Shown: one piece after another, positions 26,298 to 34,787 of the stretch | Layout of the letters: each line of letters opens with the position of its first letter | How positions within the stretch are numbered: the first letter of the stretch is position 1 | NCBI GenBank assembly: GCA_014305285.1 | Contig: JACRSG010000008.1 | Span: 19,566 to 83,565, forward strand | Reading direction: 5' to 3' | DNA: 64,000 nt | Source of the DNA: Campylobacter jejuni | GTDB lineage: Bacteria; Campylobacterota; Campylobacteria; Campylobacterales; Campylobacteraceae | Made by a program: the position numbers and the translations under genes | Notes under the pieces: generated by a model | Databases searched by the model: none | Told to the model about the DNA's origin: nothing | The model's input: only the letters and a program-made list of their open reading frames with translations

Positions 26298-26395
26298 GGA
26301 AGATTTGCGTATCGGGTGATCGCCACTGACTTTAAATCAGATGAAAGGATAGTTGATTATTCTTTGAGGAGTTCGATTCTCTCATCTTCTCGCCA
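26298..26395 (+). tRNA. selC: tRNA-Sec with an altered anticodon (UUA instead of UCA)
   Basis: The 98-base gene has the selenocysteine tRNA layout: GGAAGAT acceptor, a long variable arm (AAAGGAT/ATTCTTT, 7 bp), the TTCGATT T-loop and an encoded CCA end. The anticodon stem is CTGA/TCAG (26326-26329, 26337-26340) around the loop CTTTAAA, so the anticodon is TTA at 26332-26334. E. coli selC has CTTCAAA in the same place; the single C-to-T change is at 26333. The 3' acceptor strand has one base more than needed (ATCTTCTCGCCA), and the T-stem has an A-C mismatch. The tRNA may therefore be a relic. I cannot say which of these differences are ancestral except the anticodon. Confidence 0.88.
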
Positions 26396-26423
26396 ATATT
26401 AAAGTAAAATCAAGGAAATTTTT

Positions 26424-27674
26424 ATGAGTAAAGCAGATATTATTGTCGGCATTCAATGGGGCGATGAAGGAAAAGGCAAGGTAGTTGATAAATTATGTGA
26501 AAATTATGATTTTGTTTGCAGAAGTGCAGGTGGACACAATGCAGGACATACGATTTGGGTAAATGGTGTAAGATATGCGCTTCATCTTATGCCAAGTGGA
26601 GTTTTGCATCCAAGATGTATTAATATTATCGGAAATGGAGTTGTGGTTTCTCCTGAAGTATTGATCGCTGAAATGGCTCAATTTGAAAATCTAAAAGGTA
26701 GATTATATATCAGCGATAGAGCCCATTTAAATTTAAAACATCATTCTTTAATAGACATTGCAAAAGAAAAACTCAAAGGTAAAAATGCTATAGGAACAAC
26801 AGGTAAGGGTATAGGGCCTTCTTATGCAGATAAGATTAATCGTACAGGACATAGAGTTGGAGAGCTTTTAGAACCACAAAGACTTTGCGAGGCTTTGATG
26901 AAAGATTTTGAAGCGAATAAAACTTTTTTTGAAATGCTTGAAATTGAAATTCCAAGTGCTGAAGAATTGCTTGCTGATTTAAAACGCTTTAATGAAATTT
27001 TAACTCCTTATATTACAGATACTACAAGAATGCTTTGGAAGGCTTTAGATGAGGATAAAAGAGTGCTTTTAGAAGGAGCTCAAGGTTCTATGCTTGATAT
27101 TGATCACGGAACTTATCCTTATGTTACAAGTTCAAGTACTATTTCAGCAGGTGCTTTAACAGGACTTGGGTTAAATCCTAAAGAAGCGGGAAATATTATA
27201 GGTATTGTAAAAGCTTATGCAACGCGTGTGGGGAATGGAGCTTTTCCTACTGAGGATAAGGGCGAAGATGGAGAAAAAATTGCACAAATTGGAAAAGAAA
27301 TTGGCGTAAGCACAGGACGAAAAAGACGCTGTGGATGGTTTGATGCAGTTGCCCTAAGATATACTGCAAGGCTTAACGGACTTGATGCTTTATCTTTGAT
27401 GAAACTTGATGTTTTAGATGGTTTTAAAAAGATAAAAATTTGTCGTGCTTATGAATATAAGGGCATGGAAATCGACTATATGCCAAGCGATTTGGAAAAT
27501 GTTGAGCCTATTTATGAAGAAATGGATGGTTGGGATAAAGTTTTTGGCATGAAAGATTATGATTTATTGCCAGAAAATGCTAAAAAATATATAGCAAGAC
27601 TTGAAGAGCTTGCAGGGGTTAAAGTAAAGTATATTTCTACTAGCCCTGAAAGAGATGATACTATCATCTTATGA
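26424..27674 (+). CDS. purA: Adenylosuccinate synthetase
   Basis: Joins IMP and aspartate using GTP, the first committed step to AMP. The 416-residue protein starts with the GTP-binding QWGDEGKGK (residues 11-19), contains GHNAGHT near residue 38 and GTTGKGIGP near residue 125, and has the LEGAQG segment. The length is normal. The stop overlaps the start of the FliJ-like gene (ATGA), so a housekeeping gene leads a flagellar gene pair. Confidence 0.96.
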   Translation: MSKADIIVGIQWGDEGKGKVVDKLCENYDFVCRSAGGHNAGHTIWVNGVRYALHLMPSGVLHPRCINIIGNGVVVSPEVLIAEMAQFENLKGRLYISDRAHLNLKHHSLIDIAKEKLKGKNAIGTTGKGIGPSYADKINRTGHRVGELLEPQRLCEALMKDFEANKTFFEMLEIEIPSAEELLADLKRFNEILTPYITDTTRMLWKALDEDKRVLLEGAQGSMLDIDHGTYPYVTSSSTISAGALTGLGLNPKEAGNIIGIVKAYATRVGNGAFPTEDKGEDGEKIAQIGKEIGVSTGRKRRCGWFDAVALRYTARLNGLDALSLMKLDVLDGFKKIKICRAYEYKGMEIDYMPSDLENVEPIYEEMDGWDKVFGMKDYDLLPENAKKYIARLEELAGVKVKYISTSPERDDTIIL

Positions 27675-28099
27675 AAAGCAAATATAATTCTGTTGTAAAA
27701 GTAAGAAAACAACAACTTGATAAAGCAGAATCAAATCTCAATCAAGCGAAGCAAAGACAACTTGAAAATGAAAAAGCTTATGAGCTTTCACGCCAAGAGT
27801 GTGAAAGTTTGAGTGCATTACCAAGGTCAGGATCTATAGCAGAATTAAGATCGAATTTAAGTATGGCACAAGTAGGACGCGAAGCTTTGGCAAGAGCTAA
27901 GGAGAAAGTAGAACTTTCTAAAAAAGAAATGAATCATTATCGGTTTTTATATCAAAAAGCGCATTTAGATTATGAAAAAATGAAGGTTTTAGAAGCTGAG
28001 GAAATTAAACAAAAACAAAAAGAACTTGCTAAGGCTGAAGAAAAATTTTTAGATGAAATCGCAATCAGTCGTTTTTTCAAAGGAGAAAAAGATGATTAA
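27671..28099 (+). CDS. fliJ: FliJ-like flagellar export coiled-coil protein
   Basis: The 142-residue protein is almost wholly charged coiled coil (K/E/Q-rich, heptads throughout) with the FliJ pattern of an N-terminal [19 protein letters not shown] helix and a C-terminal helix ending EIAISRFF. FliJ would link the export ATPase to the export gate. It overlaps purA by four bases and the next gene by eight. Family assignment is by architecture and context, so moderate. Confidence 0.65.
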   Translation: MKSKYNSVVKVRKQQLDKAESNLNQAKQRQLENEKAYELSRQECESLSALPRSGSIAELRSNLSMAQVGREALARAKEKVELSKKEMNHYRFLYQKAHLDYEKMKVLEAEEIKQKQKELAKAEEKFLDEIAISRFFKGEKDD

Positions 28100-28610
28100 A
28101 AAATTTATATTTTTAGTTTTTATTTCAAGTGTAGTTTTTGGAGCTGAACAAGATTGTGAGCAGTATTTTGAAGCTAGAAAAGCTCAAATTGAATTGCAAA
28201 CTAGAGAATTTGATGAAGCAAGACAATCTTTAGAAGCTTATCAAGCTTCTTTTGAAGCTTTACAAAAAGAAAGACTTGAAAATTTAGAAAAAAAAGAGGC
28301 TGAAGTTAATGCAACTTTAGCAAAAATTGAAGAATTAAAACTTGAAAACGCAAGGCTTGTAGAAGAACAACAAAAGATTTTAAATTCAATCAATGATAAA
28401 ACTCAAGGTAGGGTTAAAGAAATTTATTCTCAAATGAAAGATGCAGCCATTGCAGATGTTTTAAGTCAAATGGATGCAGAGGATGCAAGCAAGATAATGC
28501 TTTCTTTGGAATCGCGTAAAATTTCAGGCGTTTTATCTAAAATGGATCCAAAAAAAGCCAGTGAACTTACTTTGCTTTTGAAAAATTTAGATAATAACGC
28601 TAGTAATTAG
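28092..28610 (+). CDS. MotE-like periplasmic flagellar protein with N-glycosylation sites
   Basis: I chose the ATG at 28092 behind AAAGGAGAAAAAG, giving 172 residues with a signal peptide ([10 protein letters not shown] to FGA). A long coiled coil (about 25-120) is followed by an MgtE-N-like helical repeat (ADVLSQMDAEDAS, ISGVLSKMDPKKAS), the MotE arrangement. Two sequons of the Campylobacter Pgl type are present: EVNAT (N73) and DNNAS (N169). This corresponds to the known glycoprotein Cj1496c by my memory. It is co-transcribed with the FliJ-like gene, which suggests a motor or export role. Confidence 0.75.
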   Translation: MIKKFIFLVFISSVVFGAEQDCEQYFEARKAQIELQTREFDEARQSLEAYQASFEALQKERLENLEKKEAEVNATLAKIEELKLENARLVEEQQKILNSINDKTQGRVKEIYSQMKDAAIADVLSQMDAEDASKIMLSLESRKISGVLSKMDPKKASELTLLLKNLDNNASN

Positions 28611-28617
28611 GTGATTA

Positions 28618-28651
28618 AAAGAATGAAAATTTTTCATTTTTAACATTCTTT
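28618..28651 (+). terminator. Possible hairpin terminator after the MotE-like gene
   Basis: Arms AAAGAATG (28618-28625) and CATTCTTT (28644-28651) pair perfectly, and the loop contains a further ATGAAAA/TTTTCAT palindrome. The stem is AT-rich and the T run is short. Confidence 0.35.
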
Positions 28652-28702
28652 TACCAAAAATAAGCTATTATTTCAAACATTATTCAATAAGAGGTTTTTA
28701 AG

Positions 28703-29254
28703 ATGCGTATAAAATTACCACATATTCCTTATATCGCAAATAAAATGATGTTAGATATAGCTAATTCTTCTTTTGTAGAAATTAAAGATCAATTAGAAAA
28801 GCTTAAGGTATGTATAATAAAAGTTTTAGAGAAAGATATTCTAAATGAAAGAAAATTAGACGAAAGAGTAAAAGAGCTTTTAGAGCAGCAAGAAGATGAA
28901 ATGGAGCTTATGCAAGTAGATCGTAAAAATATGTTTTGGCTTGTGAAGAAAAAGTTAGCTCCTGAATTGAATGTGATTTTAGATTCTGAAGATAGACATA
29001 ATCATCTAGCGCATCAAATTTTAGAAGAACTTGTAGAGAATGATTATATTAATTTTATAGTGAGTGAAAATAGGGTTAAAAATTTAATCTTTTCAAGCAT
29101 AGAGTCTTATCTTCAAATTTATGAAAAACTTGAAGATGAGGTTTATGATAAAATTAGCAATTATAAAACAAAGCCTATTCCAGGTAGTGAAGAATATGAT
29201 CTTATATTTGAAAAACTTTATCAAGAAGAGCTTAGAAAAAAAGGTATGTTTTAA
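28703..29254 (+). CDS. DUF507 family protein of unknown function
   Basis: The protein is soluble, highly charged and mostly helical, 183 residues, and matches the DUF507 family found in epsilonproteobacteria. No catalytic motif is visible. Its stop shares a base with the carA start, so the two are translated together, but that alone does not indicate its job. Start ATG follows AAGAGG. Confidence 0.7.
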   Translation: MRIKLPHIPYIANKMMLDIANSSFVEIKDQLEKLKVCIIKVLEKDILNERKLDERVKELLEQQEDEMELMQVDRKNMFWLVKKKLAPELNVILDSEDRHNHLAHQILEELVENDYINFIVSENRVKNLIFSSIESYLQIYEKLEDEVYDKISNYKTKPIPGSEEYDLIFEKLYQEELRKKGMF

Positions 29255-30372
29255 TGAAAGCTTATATTTATCTAGAAAATGATATTTTTTTGAATGCTAA
29301 GGCTTTTGGAAAGAGCGGTACTTTTTTTGGAGAGCTTGTATTTAACACTTCTTTAACAGGATATCAAGAAATTATTTCAGATCCTTCTTATGCGGGACAA
29401 TTTATCGTATTTTCCATGCCAGAAATTGGTATAGTAGGAACCAATGAAAATGACAATGAAAGTAAAGAAATTTTTGCAAGTGGTGTTTTAATGCGTCAAT
29501 TAAGTTCTAGTTTTTCAAATTTTCGTGCTAAAGAAAGTCTGCAAGATTATCTTGAAAAACACGGAAAAATAGGAATTTATGAACTTGATACGAGATATCT
29601 AGTAAAAATGATAAGAAATAATGGTAATTTAAGAGCTGTGATTTCAACTGAAATTTCAAATAAAGAAGATTTAAAAATCGCCTTAGAAAAGTCAGCAAAA
29701 ATGGATGAAATAAATTTTGTAAAAGAAGTTAGCACTAAGAAAAATTATTCTCATAAACAAGGCGTTTGGAATGCTGATTTTCAAAAATTTAATGACGCTA
29801 AAAGAAGTGAGAAAAAAGTTGCTGTTATAGACTATGGTGTTAAAACAAATATTTTAAATGAGCTTGTAGAAGTAGGTTTTGAAGTAGAAGTTTATCCATA
29901 TAATGTTAAATCAGATGAGTTGATTACTCTGTATAAAAAAGGTGAAATTCAAGGTGTGTTTCTTTCTAATGGTCCAGGTGAGCCAAGAATTTTAAAACAA
30001 GAGATTGCAGAGATTAAAAAACTTGCAGAAGCTAAAATTCCTATGCTTGGAATCTGCTTAGGCCATCAGCTTTTAAGCAATGCTTTTGGATATGAAACTT
30101 ATAAGATGAAATTTGGACAACATGGAGCTAATCATCCTGTAATTAATCTTGATACTAACACAGTAGAAATTACTGCACAAAATCATAACTATAATGTTCC
30201 AGAAGAATTAGCTCAAGTGGCTCATATCACTCATAGAAATTTATTTGGTGATAATGTTGAGGGAGTAAGATATAAAGACTATCCTATCATTTCAGTGCAA
30301 CATCACCCAGAAAGTTCTTCAGGTCCTCATGAAAGTAAATATATCTTCAAAGAATTTATGAATTTGATGTGA
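29254..30372 (+). CDS. carA: Carbamoyl-phosphate synthase small subunit
   Basis: Glutaminase subunit that passes ammonia to CarB for carbamoyl phosphate, used for arginine and pyrimidine synthesis. The 372-residue protein has the CarA N-domain (FNTSLTGYQEIISDPSY) and a class I amidotransferase with nucleophile cysteine in GICLGHQ near residue 268 and the HPE histidine/glutamate near residue 350. Length is normal. Confidence 0.96.
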   Translation: MKAYIYLENDIFLNAKAFGKSGTFFGELVFNTSLTGYQEIISDPSYAGQFIVFSMPEIGIVGTNENDNESKEIFASGVLMRQLSSSFSNFRAKESLQDYLEKHGKIGIYELDTRYLVKMIRNNGNLRAVISTEISNKEDLKIALEKSAKMDEINFVKEVSTKKNYSHKQGVWNADFQKFNDAKRSEKKVAVIDYGVKTNILNELVEVGFEVEVYPYNVKSDELITLYKKGEIQGVFLSNGPGEPRILKQEIAEIKKLAEAKIPMLGICLGHQLLSNAFGYETYKMKFGQHGANHPVINLDTNTVEITAQNHNYNVPEELAQVAHITHRNLFGDNVEGVRYKDYPIISVQHHPESSSGPHESKYIFKEFMNLM

Positions 30373-31028
30373 GTATAGATTTTTTAGCTATTATCAGCAT
30401 TGCTTTTTTATCTAGTTTTGGACACTGTTATTCTATGTGTGGTGGTTTTAATTTACTTTTTATAAATTTGAATTCAAAAAGTAATAATTTATTTTTATTA
30501 ACTTTTATTTATCATTTATTTAGAATTTTTGCTTATATTGTTTTAGGAATAATTTTTGGGACTTTTGGAAATATCTTGGCAATCAATGCTAAAATTCAAA
30601 GTTTGTCTCTTTTTATTATCGGTATATTTATGATGATTTTGGGTTTTGCTCTTATTTTTAGAGGCAATATGTTATCTTTTATTGAAAATAATGTTTTTTT
30701 TAATAGTTTTGTGAAGAAAATTATTAAAAAATCTAAAAATTTTAAAGGATTAAAATCAGCCATATTTTTAGGATTTTCAAATGGTTTTGTTCCTTGTGGA
30801 TTGGTGTATTTTTTTATAGCCAACGTAATGAGTAGGCAAAATGTTCTTGAAGGTATTTTGGTGATGATGATTTTTGGAATATCAACCTTACCTGCAATGT
30901 TATTTTTTTCAAAAATTTCACAATTTTTTAATGATTTTTTGAAAAATTTTTTTAATTATTTATCGTATGGCGTTATTGTTTGTTACGGTATAAATCTTGC
31001 CTATATAGGTTTTAAGGCTTTTCAATGA
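30369..31028 (+). CDS. Sulfite-exporter TauE/SafE-like membrane protein (cbb3 region)
   Basis: A 219-residue inner-membrane protein with about six helices, starting at a GTG that overlaps the carA stop. Two features recall the COG2836 heavy-metal/cytochrome-assembly branch: HCYSMCGGF near residue 20 and the second-half GFSNGFVPCGLVYF. Members with paired cysteines often sit near cbb3 oxidase genes, as here, and are suspected of handling copper. The transported species cannot be read from sequence. Confidence 0.6.
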   Translation: MSIDFLAIISIAFLSSFGHCYSMCGGFNLLFINLNSKSNNLFLLTFIYHLFRIFAYIVLGIIFGTFGNILAINAKIQSLSLFIIGIFMMILGFALIFRGNMLSFIENNVFFNSFVKKIIKKSKNFKGLKSAIFLGFSNGFVPCGLVYFFIANVMSRQNVLEGILVMMIFGISTLPAMLFFSKISQFFNDFLKNFFNYLSYGVIVCYGINLAYIGFKAFQ

Positions 31029-31569
31029 AAAATTTTTTAAAGATCAGTTTTTTAAAGCTCTTGAAAAAATACAATTTTTTCAATATTTAAACATCCAGAT
31101 GTTGAGGTGTTATATTGAGAAACTTTTAAAAGATCTTTCATATAAAAAGCTTTATCAAGTTATTTTAAAAATATTGATAAATTAGGCAAAACTTTCTATC
31201 TTGAAACTTTATTAATCCCATATTGGATAAAAATATGGTTTAATAAGAGTTTTTCTTAATTTGATTTTAAATTCAATACAAGCATTTAAAAACAAAAAAA
31301 GAAAAATCATAACAATAGCTTTTTCACAATTTGGAAAAAATTATCTCGAAATTAAAATAAAAGATAATGCTGGTGGGATTGATAAAGAAATTTTAGATAA
31401 AATTTTTCAACCTTATTTTACAACAAAACATCCCAATCAAGGTATAGGAGTAGGACTTTATATAAGTAGACAAATTATCGACAATTTCCAAGGAAAAATA
31501 AAAATTAAAAATGGAAAAGATGGGGCTTGTTTTGAGGTATTTTTAAAACTAAAAGAGAGGGTAGAGTAG
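31029..31569 (+). pseudogene. Broken sensor histidine kinase (BumS-like), only the ATPase end remains
   Basis: From 31231 the frame reads KYGLIRVFLNLILNSIQAF, the N box of a histidine kinase, followed by DNAGGIDKE (G1), a PYFTTK F-box-like segment and GIGVGLYISR (G2), ending at 31569. It has no start codon, and the upstream codon is a stop. The sensor domain and the phosphoacceptor histidine are missing. Bases 31029-31230 hold only fragments in different frames. In NCTC 11168 an intact kinase (Cj1492c, which I recall as BumS of the butyrate-responsive BumSR pair) precedes this regulator. Confidence 0.8.
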
Positions 31570-31571
31570 AA

Positions 31572-32252
31572 ATGTCACAAGAATGTAAAGAATTGATAAT
31601 ATTAGTAGTTGAAGATGAAGTTAAAATTAGAGAATCATTGATTAATATATTAAGCGAACGCTTTACTAAGGTAATTGGAGCTAAAAATGGGGATGAGGGG
31701 CTTAAAAAATTTAAAAAATTTAAGCCGGATTTAGTTATCACAGATATTGCTATGCCTATTATGGATGGATTGGACATGGCAAGAGAGATTAAAGAAATTT
31801 CAGATGATGTGCCCATTGTCATTCTTAGTGCGTATTCAGAGAAAGAGAGACTCTTGCGTTCTATTGATATTGGTGTAGATAAATATTTAATTAAGCCTGT
31901 TCATATAGAAGAATTATTTAAAGTTTTAGATTGTTTGATAGGTGAAAAAATTGAAGCAAATATGCTTGTAAAAATTTCTGAAAAATATCAATTTAATAAA
32001 ACTAAACGAACTTTGATTCACAATGATGAAGAAATTGTTTTAACTAAAAAAGAATTAGTTTTTATCTCTTTGCTTTTAAAACAACCTGGAGCTTTGGTTT
32101 TGCATGAAGATATTAAGAAAAATGTTTGGATAGGTGAACATGTGAGTGATACTGCTGTTAGAACTTTTGTTAAAAGAGTAAGAGATAAAGTGGGTGAAGA
32201 TTTTATAAAAAATGTACCAAGTTTAGGCTATAAGATAAATATCAATAAATAA
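31572..32252 (+). CDS. OmpR-family response regulator (BumR-like), partner kinase broken
   Basis: The 226-residue protein has an intact receiver (VVEDE near residue 13, phospho-acceptor aspartate in VITDIAMP, lysine in YLIKPV) and a C-terminal winged-helix domain (about 130-225). Its kinase gene directly upstream is a pseudogene, so the regulator must act unphosphorylated, be charged by another kinase or acetyl phosphate, or be on its way out. The corresponding C. jejuni pair is, to my memory, BumSR, where BumS is said to act mainly as a phosphatase. ccoN follows with its own promoter. Confidence 0.85.
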   Translation: MSQECKELIILVVEDEVKIRESLINILSERFTKVIGAKNGDEGLKKFKKFKPDLVITDIAMPIMDGLDMAREIKEISDDVPIVILSAYSEKERLLRSIDIGVDKYLIKPVHIEELFKVLDCLIGEKIEANMLVKISEKYQFNKTKRTLIHNDEEIVLTKKELVFISLLLKQPGALVLHEDIKKNVWIGEHVSDTAVRTFVKRVRDKVGEDFIKNVPSLGYKININK

Positions 32253-32335
32253 GACTGATTTAGCCTTAAAATATAAAGCATAACAAATGATTAACAAAAT
32301 TATCATTCTTAAGAAAAAATGTATAAATATTATTC

Positions 32336-32341
32336 TATAAT
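32336..32341 (+). promoter_or_regulatory. -10 box of the ccoNOQP operon
   Basis: TATAAT lies about 33 bases upstream of the ccoN ATG, which has TTAAGGAGAAAG as ribosome site. The upstream region is T-rich with no clear -35 box. Confidence 0.6.
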
Positions 32342-32374
32342 ATTTTCCTATCAAAAAAATTAAGGAGAAAGTCG

Positions 32375-33841
32375 ATGCATCCAGGGAATGTATTAAATTA
32401 CGACTATACGGTTGCAAGATATTTTATGTTTGCAACTGTATTGTTTGGCATTGTTGGTATGGCTATAGGAACTTTTATAGCTTTTCAAATGGCATATCCT
32501 GACTTAAATTATTTAGCAGGAGAATACGCCACTTTTTCAAGACTTAGACCGATTCATACTTCAGGTGTGATTTTTGGTTTTATGCTTTCAGGGATTTGGA
32601 CAACTTGGTATTATATAGGTCAGCGTGTTCTTAAGGTGAGCATGGCTGAATCAAGATTTTTAATGATTGTGGGTAAGCTTCATTTTTGGCTTTATATGCT
32701 TACTATGGTTTTAGCTGTTATATCTTTGTTTATGGGTGTGACTACATCTAAAGAATATGCAGAGCTTGAGTGGCCTTTAGACATTCTTGTTGTTCTTGTT
32801 TGGGTTTTATGGGGTGTAAGTATTTTTGGACTTATTGGAATTCGCCGTGAAAAAACCCTTTATATTTCTCTATGGTATTATATAGCTACATTTTTAGGTA
32901 TAGCCATGCTTTATCTTTTTAATAACATGGAAGTACCAACTTATTTTGTTACTGGAATGGGTAAATGGTGGCATAGTGTATCAATGTATGCAGGAACAAA
33001 TGATGCTTTAGTGCAATGGTGGTATGGACATAATGCTGTGGCATTTGTATTTACTGTGGGTATTGTTGCTCAAATTTATTATTTTTTACCAAAAGAAAGT
33101 GGTCAGCCGATTTTCTCTTATAAACTCTCTTTATTTGCATTTTGGGGCTTAATGTTTGTTTATCTTTGGGCAGGTGGTCACCATTTGATTTATTCAACTG
33201 TGCCTGATTGGATGCAAACTATGGGCTCGGTTTTTTCTGTAGTATTGATTTTACCTTCTTGGGGTTCAGCGATTAATATCTTACTGACTATGAAAGGTGA
33301 GTGGAGTCAGCTTCGTGAGAATCCATTGATTAAATTTATGATTTTGGCATCAACTTTTTATATGTTCTCAACACTTGAAGGGCCAATTCTTTCAATTAAA
33401 TCTGTTAATGCTTTAGCACACTTTACAGATTGGATTCCAGGACATGTTCATGATGGAACATTAGGTTGGGTAGGATTTATGACTATGGCTGCACTTTATC
33501 ATATGACTCCTAGAGTTTTTAAAAGAGAGCTTTATAGCAAATCTTTAATGGAAGCTCAATTTTGGATTCAAACCACAGGTATAGTTCTTTATTTTGCTTC
33601 AATGTGGATTGCAGGTATAACTCAAGGTATGATGTGGAGAGCGACAGATGAGTATGGTAACTTGCTTTATAGCTTTATCGATACTGTTGTGGCTATTGTT
33701 CCTTATTATTGGATTAGAGCGATTGGTGGATTGTTGTATCTTGTGGGTTTCTTTATGTTTACTTATAATATTTACAAAACAATTGCTTGTGGAAGAGTGC
33801 TTGATAAAGAACCAAAAAGTGCTTCGCCTATGGCAGCATAA
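32375..33841 (+). CDS. ccoN: cbb3-type cytochrome c oxidase subunit I
   Basis: Catalytic heme-copper subunit that reduces oxygen with high affinity and pumps protons, vital for a microaerophile. The 488-residue protein has about 12 membrane helices. The heme and CuB histidines are visible: RPIHTSG early, WYGHNAV near residue 216, GGHHLIYS near residue 268 and HVHDGTLGW near residue 355. It is the first gene of a tight operon with ccoO, ccoQ and ccoP. Confidence 0.97.
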   Translation: MHPGNVLNYDYTVARYFMFATVLFGIVGMAIGTFIAFQMAYPDLNYLAGEYATFSRLRPIHTSGVIFGFMLSGIWTTWYYIGQRVLKVSMAESRFLMIVGKLHFWLYMLTMVLAVISLFMGVTTSKEYAELEWPLDILVVLVWVLWGVSIFGLIGIRREKTLYISLWYYIATFLGIAMLYLFNNMEVPTYFVTGMGKWWHSVSMYAGTNDALVQWWYGHNAVAFVFTVGIVAQIYYFLPKESGQPIFSYKLSLFAFWGLMFVYLWAGGHHLIYSTVPDWMQTMGSVFSVVLILPSWGSAINILLTMKGEWSQLRENPLIKFMILASTFYMFSTLEGPILSIKSVNALAHFTDWIPGHVHDGTLGWVGFMTMAALYHMTPRVFKRELYSKSLMEAQFWIQTTGIVLYFASMWIAGITQGMMWRATDEYGNLLYSFIDTVVAIVPYYWIRAIGGLLYLVGFFMFTYNIYKTIACGRVLDKEPKSASPMAA

Positions 33842-33853
33842 AAAGGAGAAAAT

Positions 33854-34519
33854 ATGTTTAGTTGGTTAGAAAAAAATCCATTCTTTTTTGCAGTGGCTGT
33901 TTTTGTAGTAATTGCTTATGCAGGCATAGTTGAAGTTTTACCAAATTTTGCAGAAAATGCAAGACCAATTGAAGGTAAAAAACCTTATACGGTTTTACAA
34001 CTTGCAGGGCGTGCAATATATATTAAAGATAGTTGTAATGCTTGTCATTCACAACTTATTCGTCCATTTAAATCAGAAACAGATCGTTATGGTATGTATT
34101 CTGTAAGTGGTGAATTTGCTTATGATAGACCTTTTCTTTGGGGTTCAAAAAGAACAGGGCCTGATCTTGCTCGTGTAGGAAATTATAGAACAGCTGATTG
34201 GCATGAAAATCATATGTGGGATCCTACTTCCGTTGTTCCAGATTCTATTATGCCTTCATATAAGCATATGTTTAAAAATAATGTAGATATTCAAACCGCT
34301 TATGCTGAGGCTTTAACTGTAAAAAAAGTTTTCAATGTTCCTTATGATACAGAAAATGGAACAAAACTTGGTTCTTGGGAAGATGCACAAGCTGAAGTTA
34401 AAGCGGAAGCTCAGGTTATAGTTGATCAAATGAAAAATCAAGAAGTAAAAGATGCTTTTGCTAAAGGTGAAATCAAAGAAATAGTTGCTTTGATCGCTTA
34501 TTTAAATAGTTTAAAGTAA
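33854..34519 (+). CDS. ccoO: cbb3-type cytochrome c oxidase subunit II (mono-heme)
   Basis: Membrane-anchored cytochrome c subunit of 221 residues with one N-terminal helix, the heme site CNACH near residue 58 and the methionine ligand region (SIMPSYKHMF). It passes electrons from CcoP to CcoN. It starts 12 bases after ccoN with AAAAGGAG as ribosome site. Confidence 0.96.
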   Translation: MFSWLEKNPFFFAVAVFVVIAYAGIVEVLPNFAENARPIEGKKPYTVLQLAGRAIYIKDSCNACHSQLIRPFKSETDRYGMYSVSGEFAYDRPFLWGSKRTGPDLARVGNYRTADWHENHMWDPTSVVPDSIMPSYKHMFKNNVDIQTAYAEALTVKKVFNVPYDTENGTKLGSWEDAQAEVKAEAQVIVDQMKNQEVKDAFAKGEIKEIVALIAYLNSLK

Positions 34520-34520
34520 G

Positions 34521-34787
34521 ATGATGGAACATTTATCAATAGTTTTTGATGTGATTAAAAATTTAATCACATTGGATTTAGCAACAGTTCAAAAACATGA
34601 GTGGGAGATTTTCCAAGGTTATGGTTTTTTTGCGCTTGTGATGTTTTTGTCAATAGTATTATATGCGTATTGGTATCATTTATATAGAACAGAAAAAAAA
34701 GGCGAGAGAAATTATGAAAATTATGCAAATCTTGCCTTGAAAGATGATATTGATGATAGTGTATTAGAAAGTAAAAGGAGTGCTTAA
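34521..34787 (+). CDS. ccoQ: cbb3-type cytochrome oxidase subunit CcoQ
   Basis: Small membrane protein of 88 residues with one long hydrophobic helix (about 33-55) and a charged C-terminal tail, placed between ccoO and ccoP as CcoQ always is. CcoQ helps stability of the complex. Two adjacent ATGs are possible starts. The stop shares its last base with the ccoP start. Confidence 0.85.
   Translation: MMEHLSIVFDVIKNLITLDLATVQKHEWEIFQGYGFFALVMFLSIVLYAYWYHLYRTEKKGERNYENYANLALKDDIDDSVLESKRSA

Noticed and set aside
26298..26395. Reading the tRNA as a tRNA-Leu(UAA) or tRNA-Ser because of the long variable arm
   Set aside because: The anticodon is 5'-UUA-3', not UAA, and the GGAAGAT acceptor, the 98-base length and the position match selC.
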